Positions 1 through 3,854 of a stretch of DNA of 5,459 nucleotides are shown here, in pieces; position 1 is the stretch's first letter, and each line of letters begins with the position of its first letter. A program made the translations under genes and the position numbers. The notes beneath the pieces were generated by a model. That model was given only the letters and a program-made list of their open reading frames with translations. It was not told the origin of the DNA and ran no database searches. The DNA is from Candidatus Eiseniibacteriota bacterium (lineage in GTDB: Bacteria > Eisenbacteria > RBG-16-71-46 > CAIMUX01 > WJJG01). The stretch covers positions 1 through 5,459 of the forward strand of contig VGIY01000187.1 in the NCBI GenBank assembly GCA_016867695.1. Reading direction: 5' to 3'.

Positions 1-273
1 GGGGGTCTCCACGTCCGCGTAGCCGTAGCAGCCGAGGTGATCGGCCCGGGTCGTGTCGAGCGTGATGAGCAGCACGTTGAAGCCCTGGGCGGCTCCCGGG
101 CGGAGCGCGGCCGGGATTCCGGCGCGCGCCTGGGGCCGCAGGAGCGGCGCGACGGCCAGCGCCGCCAGGACGAGCGCGGCGCCCGCCCAGATCCAGCGTC
201 GCCGGGAGGCGGTCCTGCGCTTCGGGGGGGGCTGCGGCGGCGCGCCGGGGCGCTTCGGCTTCTTGCGGGTCAT
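1..273 (-). CDS. Membrane-anchored sulfatase-family protein, N-terminal part (cut by window edge)
   Basis: Only the first 91 residues are present; the gene runs out of the left edge. Seen: a basic, proline-rich start (many Lys/Arg in residues 3-26), one hydrophobic segment at about residues 27-45, then the segment NVLLITLDTTRADHLGCYGY (66-85) followed by ETP. That block is the hallmark N-terminus of the sulfatase/alkaline-phosphatase superfamily. Its Asp73 is expected to be an early metal ligand. The catalytic Cys/Ser and the other metal ligands lie outside the window, so substrate cannot be judged. Family members may be sulfatases, phosphoglycerol transferases or phosphoethanolamine transferases; the xxTLDTTRADHLGCYGY form is most like sulfatases. 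The hydrophobic segment is not followed by a clear signal-peptidase site, so a signal anchor with the enzyme outside the inner membrane is inferred. The ATG at 271-273 is preceded by GGGAGG (279-284) at 5 bases, which fixes the start well. It is transcribed divergently from the gene at 496. Confidence 0.85.
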   Translation of the reverse strand, partial: MTRKKPKRPGAPPQPPPKRRTASRRRWIWAGAALVLAALAVAPLLRPQARAGIPAALRPGAAQGFNVLLITLDTTRADHLGCYGYADVETP

Positions 274-278
274 CTCTG

Positions 279-284
279 CCTCCC
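279..284 (-). promoter_or_regulatory. Ribosome binding site of the sulfatase-family gene
   Basis: GGGAGG on the minus strand, five bases before the ATG at 273. It decides the start of a gene that is otherwise truncated by the window edge. Confidence 0.7.
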
Positions 285-299
285 GGCCGCGGGCGTGCG

Positions 300-334
300 C
301 CGCGCTCCTTGCGGGGCGCGCGCCACGACCTGCC
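300..334. repeat. 35-base direct repeat, copy 1, with hairpin
   Basis: This copy is identical to 364-398 over 35 bases, at a period of 64. The first 20 bases after the initial C (301-320) form an inverted repeat: CGCGCTCC, loop TTGC, GGGGCGCG. On the plus strand this is an 8-pair stem with one G-U pair. On the minus strand the loop is GCAA, a GNRA-type tetraloop, with one C/A mismatch in the stem. It lies in the non-coding gap between the two divergent genes, upstream of the sulfatase-family start. Role unknown; it could be a leader RNA structure, a protein-binding site or a dispersed palindromic repeat. Confidence 0.8.
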
Positions 335-363
335 GGCCCTCAACGTGCTTCCAGGGCCCTTGC

Positions 364-398
364 CCGCGCTCCTTGCGGGGCGCGCGCCACGACCTGCC
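364..398. repeat. 35-base direct repeat, copy 2, with hairpin
   Basis: Perfect second copy of 300-334, separated from it by 29 bases. The flanking bases differ at both ends (299 versus 363, and 335 versus 399), so the repeat boundaries are sharp. It contains the same 20-base hairpin (365-384). Confidence 0.8.
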
Positions 399-403
399 AG
401 CCA

Positions 404-433
404 AGCATAGGCTGCCCGCGCCGAGGCTGTCCA
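404..433 (-). promoter_or_regulatory. Candidate sigma-70-type promoter for the sulfatase-family gene
   Basis: On the minus strand TGGACA (428-433) and TATGCT (404-409) are separated by 18 bases. These match the -35 consensus at five of six bases and the -10 consensus at four of six. If used, transcription would start near 397 and the leader of roughly 125 bases would contain both copies of the 35-base repeat. In such GC-rich DNA this is one of few AT-containing spots, but the assignment is by eye only. Confidence 0.3.
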
Positions 434-495
434 CGCTTGAAGGAAGCCCCGTCGCCGGGCACACTCCGACTCCAACGCCTTGGAGGGTGTCCGCG

Positions 496-1443
496 GTGCG
501 AGGTATCGCCATCGAGAGGAAGCCGGCTCGACGCCGCTTCGGCGCGCGAGCGAAGCTGCCTCCGGTCGTGATCCGGGCGGCGACCATCGCCGCCGTCGTC
601 GTCGCCGCTGCCGGCGGGGGAAGGGCGGCCGCCAGGGAGCCGGAGCCCGCACGGGATGCCTTCTTCAGGACGCGCGAGGTCGAGGAGCGCTTCGCGGCGC
701 GCCTGCGCCCGGCGATCGAAGCCGCCGCCGCCTCCTCCGAGACGCTCGAGGTGCCGGCGAGCCCCGCGCTGCCGGGGGACGTGGCCGACGGCGTCTTCGG
801 CTATCTGATCGGGCTGGCGGATCGGGACATCGAGGGGCTCGTCACCGGCGCTCACATGAGGCGCGTGCTCGACGAGACGGGACGGCGCAGCCGCGTGCCG
901 GCGGAGTTGATCCGCGCCGTCCGCCGCGCGCCCGCCGACGCGCCGGGGGAGTACTGGGTGGCGATCGAGTTCACCCGCCCGCTCCGCGTTCCGGTGCCCT
1001 ACAGCATCCTCGGCTACCGGCCCGGCAGTCTCGCCAGCAGCGAGACCGTGCTGGCGAGTGAATGGCGCACCGGCCCCGTGAGCATCCCCGATCCGCGGGG
1101 AGGGGAGCAACCGCCCCTCGAGCTCGAGGATGTCCGCCTCTGGGCCATCGTGTCGGGCAAGGTGGAGATCGACATCCACGGCTGGGTCGACGCCCTGCTC
1201 GGCTCGCGCATCGACGACACGCGCATCATCGGCCTAGCCGTCTTCCGCCACGAGGGCGTGCGCTACGGCCTGGCGCTCGGCTACAACCCCGGCGGCCAGC
1301 CGCGCTCGGGCGCGCTCGATTTCGGGCGCGACGAGATCCGCTTTCCGCCGAGCGAGGAGCTGAAGGCGTTCGCGCGCCACCTCCGCTCGCGGGTCGTCCA
1401 GCGATTGTCGTTGATGGATCTGCCCGTTCGGCTGCCGGGTTAG
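496..1443 (+). CDS. Exported protein of unknown function (about 315 aa)
   Basis: No family recognised. From the GTG at 496 the protein has an Arg/Lys-rich n-region (residues 1-20) and a hydrophobic stretch VVIRAATIAAVVVAAA (24-39). A plausible signal-peptidase site A44-A45-A46 follows, so it is probably periplasmic or secreted. The mature part mixes acidic helices (about 47-130) with a likely beta-rich C-terminal half. That half carries VEIDIHGWVDALLG (near 223-236), RIDDTRIIGLAVFRHEG, then a GYNPGG turn (near 262-267) and SGALDFGRDEIRFPP. No catalytic motif was identified. Start choice: GGAGGG at 482-487 sits eight bases before GTG 496. GTG 487 and GTG 568 are in-frame alternatives; 568 would leave a shorter signal peptide but has no visible ribosome site. 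The reading frame stays open leftward to 37, but that part overlaps the divergent sulfatase gene and the repeats and is not believed. The stop overlaps the convergent gene's stop. Confidence 0.75.
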   Translation: MRGIAIERKPARRRFGARAKLPPVVIRAATIAAVVVAAAGGGRAAAREPEPARDAFFRTREVEERFAARLRPAIEAAAASSETLEVPASPALPGDVADGVFGYLIGLADRDIEGLVTGAHMRRVLDETGRRSRVPAELIRAVRRAPADAPGEYWVAIEFTRPLRVPVPYSILGYRPGSLASSETVLASEWRTGPVSIPDPRGGEQPPLELEDVRLWAIVSGKVEIDIHGWVDALLGSRIDDTRIIGLAVFRHEGVRYGLALGYNPGGQPRSGALDFGRDEIRFPPSEELKAFARHLRSRVVQRLSLMDLPVRLPG

Positions 1444-2318
1444 CGTCCGACGCGCAGCGGCAACCCCAACTCCTGCGCCGGCGGCCCCTCCACCTCGAGC
1501 GCCAGGATGACGCCCTCGGCGAAGAGCGCGGCGCGCATCAGCAGCGGGTGCCGCTCGGCCAGATCGCGCGCCGCGAGGCGCAGCGCGCGGGGGGGTACAT
1601 CGTCCCAGGTGCCGATCAGCAACTGCACGAGGTCCAGTGGGACGCTCGCCTGGCCGCCCGGCCAGGCCGACGGATCTGCCCGGTCGAGCGTCTCGATGCG
1701 GTAGTCGATGTCGAGGCGTCCCGGCTCCTCGTACGGCCAGAGGTGGCGCGGGATCCGCGGCGAGGCCTCGGGCGGCTGCATTCGGCCGGGGCGCTCGCCC
1801 ACGGGGAAGAGCAGCACGGCCATCGCCCGCAAGGCGTTCTCGCTCGCCGGCGCGATCCGGAACTCGGCGCGCCGCGTGGCGTGGAGTTCGTCGAGACGGG
1901 GTCCCGCGGAGCCCTGCGCCCAGTAGGCCGCCGTCACCCAGCCGAAGGCGTCCATGCGGATCTGCCAGGTGTCGGCCACGGAGGGCCCGCCGGCCGTGAT
2001 CCGCAGCGTGAGGATCGACTTGCCGCCGGGGGCCGCCGCCCCGGGCGCGGCGCGCAGGTTCTCGAAGCGCAGCGGCTCGTCGGCGGCGAGGAGATCGTCG
2101 AGCAGGCTGCGGCCGATCCAGTCCTCGCGCGAGTCGATCGGGGGATGCCCCGGAGGCAGGTCGCCCGCCGCCGCGGCCGCGCCGGAAGCAGGCGCGGCGG
2201 GCGTTTCCGAGACGGCCGCCTGCTCGCCGCCTCGCAGCACCGTATAGCCGCACCCGACTGCCGTAAGCAGAAGAGCAGCCAGACCGGCGGCCAGCGCGCC
2301 GTGCGCCGCGCGCCGCAA
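1440..2318 (-). CDS. Putative lipoprotein of unknown function (about 292 aa)
   Basis: No family recognised. From a TTG at 2318 the N-terminus MRRAAHGALAAGLAALLLTA then VGC is a typical export signal ending in Cys23. The lipobox (A20-V21-G22-C23) is slightly off consensus because Leu is usual at -3, so lipidation is likely but not certain. After it comes an Ala/Pro-rich, probably disordered linker (about 33-60). A folded region from IDSREDWIGRSLLDDLL onward follows, with SILTLRITAGGPSVADTWQI and LDIDYRIETLD strands suggesting beta structure. The start is the weak point: no strong Shine-Dalgarno precedes TTG 2318, and more upstream starts would bury the signal peptide inside the preceding gene. 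It begins 31 bases after the stop of the radical SAM gene on the same strand, so co-transcription and re-initiation are likely. Its TAA (TTA at 1440-1442) interlocks with the TAG (1441-1443) of the convergent gene. Confidence 0.7.
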   Translation of the reverse strand: MRRAAHGALAAGLAALLLTAVGCGYTVLRGGEQAAVSETPAAPASGAAAAAGDLPPGHPPIDSREDWIGRSLLDDLLAADEPLRFENLRAAPGAAAPGGKSILTLRITAGGPSVADTWQIRMDAFGWVTAAYWAQGSAGPRLDELHATRRAEFRIAPASENALRAMAVLLFPVGERPGRMQPPEASPRIPRHLWPYEEPGRLDIDYRIETLDRADPSAWPGGQASVPLDLVQLLIGTWDDVPPRALRLAARDLAERHPLLMRAALFAEGVILALEVEGPPAQELGLPLRVGR

Positions 2319-2349
2319 CCGCCAGGCGCGGGCGCCGATCGATGAGGCG

Positions 2350-3270
2350 TCAGACGAGCGGTCGGCGTTCGGCGAAGCGATGCAGCCCCGCTTCCCGGGC
2401 TTGCTCCACCGCGGCGGCGTACTCGTCCCGGGTGATCCGCCGGGCGAGCGGGTCTCCGGCGGGGATGTCACGCGCCGGCTGGTACTGGTCCATGACGTTG
2501 ATGTAGGTGTCATGCGAGATCTCCCGGGCGAGAAACTCGCACACCGGACGCGTCCCGGCAAGGCCTTCCGGCAGGACCAGGTGGCGCGCGAGCAGGCCCC
2601 GTCGCGCCAGCCCCTCCGCGTCGAGGACGAGGTCGCCCGTCTGGCGGTGCATCTCGCGCAGCGCCTCCCGGGCGCGCTCGGCGTAGTCGGGGGCGCCCGC
2701 GTATCGCCCGGAGACCTGCGGATCCCAGAACTTGAAGTCGGGCATGTAGATGTCGATGACCCCCGCGAGCAGCCGCAGCGTCTCGGGCAGGTCGTAGGCG
2801 CTCGTGTTGTAGACGATCGGCAGGCGCAGCCCGCCGCGGGCGGCGACGCAGAGTGCCTCGAGCAGCGCGGGGACCACGTGCGAGGGGGTGACGATGTTGA
2901 TGTTGTGGCAGCCCCGCGCCTGCAGCTCGAGCATGACCTGCGCCCACTCGCTCGCCGTCACCTCCCTCCCGACGCGCTCGCGGCTGATCTCGGCGTTCTG
3001 GCAGAAGTCGCAGCCGAGGTTGCAGGAGGCGACGAAGATCGTGCCCGAGCCGCGACGGCCGACCAGCACGTCCTCCTCGCCGAAGTGGGGTCCGGCGCTG
3101 GCCAGCTTCGCCTGGCGGCCCGTCGCGCAGAAGCCGAACTCTCCGCCCAGGCGATCGGCGCGGCAGAGCCGCGGGCAGAGGTCGCAGGCGCCCAGGCGCG
3201 CCAGGGCCTGGCCGGTTCGGGCCTCCAGTTCTCCGGAGGCGGTCAGGTCGAGGAAGGCGGGATGGGACAT
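2350..3270 (-). CDS. Radical SAM protein, PflX/COG1313-like (pyruvate formate-lyase activating-enzyme family)
   Basis: 306 residues, normal for the family. Seen: the radical SAM cluster motif CNLGCDFC (Cys83, Cys87, Cys90; CX3CX2C), which holds the 4Fe-4S cluster that cleaves S-adenosylmethionine. It is embedded in the family signature GSGTIF...CNLGCDFCQNAEIS. Further signatures are HNINIVTPSHVVPALLEAL, PIVYNTSAYDLPETLRLL, IDIYMPDFKFWD and RHLVLPEGLAGT. An N-terminal set of four cysteines (Cys29, 32, 36 and 48; CDLCPRLC...GFC) precedes the barrel, as is usual in COG1180/COG1313 proteins, and may bind a second metal or cluster. The substrate of this subgroup is not established; no glycyl-radical enzyme, AMMECR1 or Memo partner lies in the window. 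Start: ATG 3270 has GAGG (3276-3279) five bases upstream. ATG 3288 and GTG 3324 are in-frame alternatives, but GTG 3324 sits inside the stem of the hairpin at 3299-3340. The gene is followed closely by the putative lipoprotein gene. Confidence 0.9.
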   Translation of the reverse strand: MSHPAFLDLTASGELEARTGQALARLGACDLCPRLCRADRLGGEFGFCATGRQAKLASAGPHFGEEDVLVGRRGSGTIFVASCNLGCDFCQNAEISRERVGREVTASEWAQVMLELQARGCHNINIVTPSHVVPALLEALCVAARGGLRLPIVYNTSAYDLPETLRLLAGVIDIYMPDFKFWDPQVSGRYAGAPDYAERAREALREMHRQTGDLVLDAEGLARRGLLARHLVLPEGLAGTRPVCEFLAREISHDTYINVMDQYQPARDIPAGDPLARRITRDEYAAAVEQAREAGLHRFAERRPLV

Positions 3271-3275
3271 CGGCA

Positions 3276-3279
3276 CCTC
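3276..3279 (-). promoter_or_regulatory. Ribosome binding site of the radical SAM gene
   Basis: GAGG on the minus strand, five bases before ATG 3270. It favours this start over ATG 3288 and GTG 3324. Confidence 0.5.
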
Positions 3280-3298
3280 GCGGAGCATGCCGCCGTGG

Positions 3299-3340
3299 GC
3301 CGGCGGGACGCGGGTGACGGCCACCCCGTCCCGTGCCGGC
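3299..3340 (-). terminator. Long imperfect hairpin, candidate terminator or processing structure
   Basis: An inverted repeat pairs GCCGGC (3299-3304) with GCCGGC (3335-3340), GGGACG (3305-3310) with CGTCCC (3327-3332), and GGGTG (3312-3316) with CACCC (3322-3326). The loop is five bases, with bulges of one base (3311) and two bases (3333-3334). That is 17 G/C-rich pairs. It begins 12 bases after the stop of the small secreted gene, reading on the minus strand, which is where a terminator would sit. There is no T-tract, so it may be a non-canonical terminator, an mRNA 3' stabiliser or an attenuating structure ahead of the radical SAM gene. Confidence 0.5.
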
Positions 3341-3352
3341 GGGCGGCCAGCG

Positions 3353-3799
3353 TTAGTTGTTCAGGTAGTAGACGGCCTGGATCCGCGTCGGGCTCCACCA
3401 GGCATCGGGACAGAGCTGCGGGTCGGCGCCGATCTCCCAGTTCCTGGGCGCGTCCGCACAATCGCCGATGTAGATGTAGATGTGATCTGCGTCCGGAGCG
3501 TCGCTCGTCGCCGGCGTGAGCGATACGCGGGCCTCGTCATCGCACTCGAGGTCGGCGAAGCGGAAGCAGATCGCCCCGTCGTCGGTGTAGCCGTTGTCCG
3601 AGTCGATGATCCCGCTGCCGGGCCGGAAGATCTGGACCTCGACCAGCGCCTGGTCCATGGGCTGGCTCAGGCAGTCCGTGACCATCAGGCACAAGTCGAC
3701 CCCCTCGCTGTCTTCGTCAGCGAGCGCCGTGCTCGGGAGTGCGCCGATGAGCGCTGTGCAGAGGAGTGCGGTCAATCCATGCGTGCGTCTCCGTTCCAT
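3353..3799 (-). CDS. Small secreted acidic protein with six cysteines, unknown function
   Basis: 148 residues, not recognised as a named family. Seen: a clear Sec signal peptide (MERRR n-region, hydrophobic LTALLCTALIGALP, cleavage expected after A25-L26-A27). The mature part is short and strongly acidic: by count about 25 Asp/Glu against five Arg and no Lys. It contains six Cys (37, 43, 78, 86, 114, 130), an even number that suits disulfides in an oxidising compartment. The pattern VTDCLSQPMDQALVEVQIF...GYTDDGAICFRF followed by ARVSLTP resembles the layout of carboxypeptidase-regulatory or transthyretin-like beta-sandwich domains, in which a TDxxG turn precedes a strand. This is an inference from pattern only. 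ATG 3799 is preceded by AAGGAAAGG (3807-3815) at seven bases. The gene lies 55 bases after the sigma-54 activator on the same strand. Its base composition is lower in G+C (about 63% in one counted stretch of 60 bases) than its neighbours. Confidence 0.8.
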   Translation of the reverse strand: MERRRTHGLTALLCTALIGALPSTALADEDSEGVDLCLMVTDCLSQPMDQALVEVQIFRPGSGIIDSDNGYTDDGAICFRFADLECDDEARVSLTPATSDAPDADHIYIYIGDCADAPRNWEIGADPQLCPDAWWSPTRIQAVYYLNN

Positions 3800-3806
3800 G
3801 ACGGCA

Positions 3807-3815
3807 CCTTTCCTT
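3807..3815 (-). promoter_or_regulatory. Ribosome binding site of the small secreted protein gene
   Basis: AAGGAAAGG on the minus strand, seven bases before ATG 3799, in an otherwise AT-richer leader. It supports the annotated start. Confidence 0.6.
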
Positions 3816-3825
3816 CTCTATGCAT

Positions 3826-3841
3826 ACGACCCTCCGGTCGT
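3826..3841. promoter_or_regulatory. Perfect 6-bp inverted repeat between regulator and secreted-protein gene
   Basis: ACGACC, four-base spacer CTCC, GGTCGT. It is a perfect inverted repeat in the 55-base gap between the regulator's stop and the start of the secreted-protein gene. There is no T-tract on either side, so a simple terminator is not well supported. It could be an operator for a dimeric protein or a weak RNA hairpin. Confidence 0.3.
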
Positions 3842-3854
3842 TGGGGGGCGTGGA

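Noticed and set aside
300..398. The two 35-base repeats as the start of a CRISPR array.
   Set aside because: Only two copies, one 29-base interval, no further units and no cas genes.
437..465. Possible plus-strand promoter TTGAAG with CACACT 17 bases later, upstream of the gene at 496.
   Set aside because: The -10 match is only three of six, too weak to annotate.
37..495. Leftward extension of the plus-strand exported protein (open frame from 37).
   Set aside because: It overlaps the divergent sulfatase-family gene and the repeat region, is rich in Arg/Gly/Ala with no motif, and would bury a good signal peptide 150 residues inside. The GTG at 496 with GGAGGG is preferred.
340..1179. Minus-strand open frame opposite the exported protein gene.
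   Set aside because: No ribosome site or domain, His/Arg/Ala-rich composition, runs across the repeat region; a shadow of the plus-strand gene.
1062..2345. Long plus-strand open frame opposite the lipoprotein gene.
   Set aside because: Product is Arg/Ala/Pro-rich with no recognisable domain. Long antisense frames are expected in DNA this rich in G+C. The minus strand here carries a signal peptide and sits in an operon-like arrangement.
2319..2561. Upstream ATG starts for the lipoprotein gene, inside the radical SAM gene.
   Set aside because: They would add about 80 residues of out-of-frame radical SAM sequence before the signal peptide, which would then not be N-terminal.
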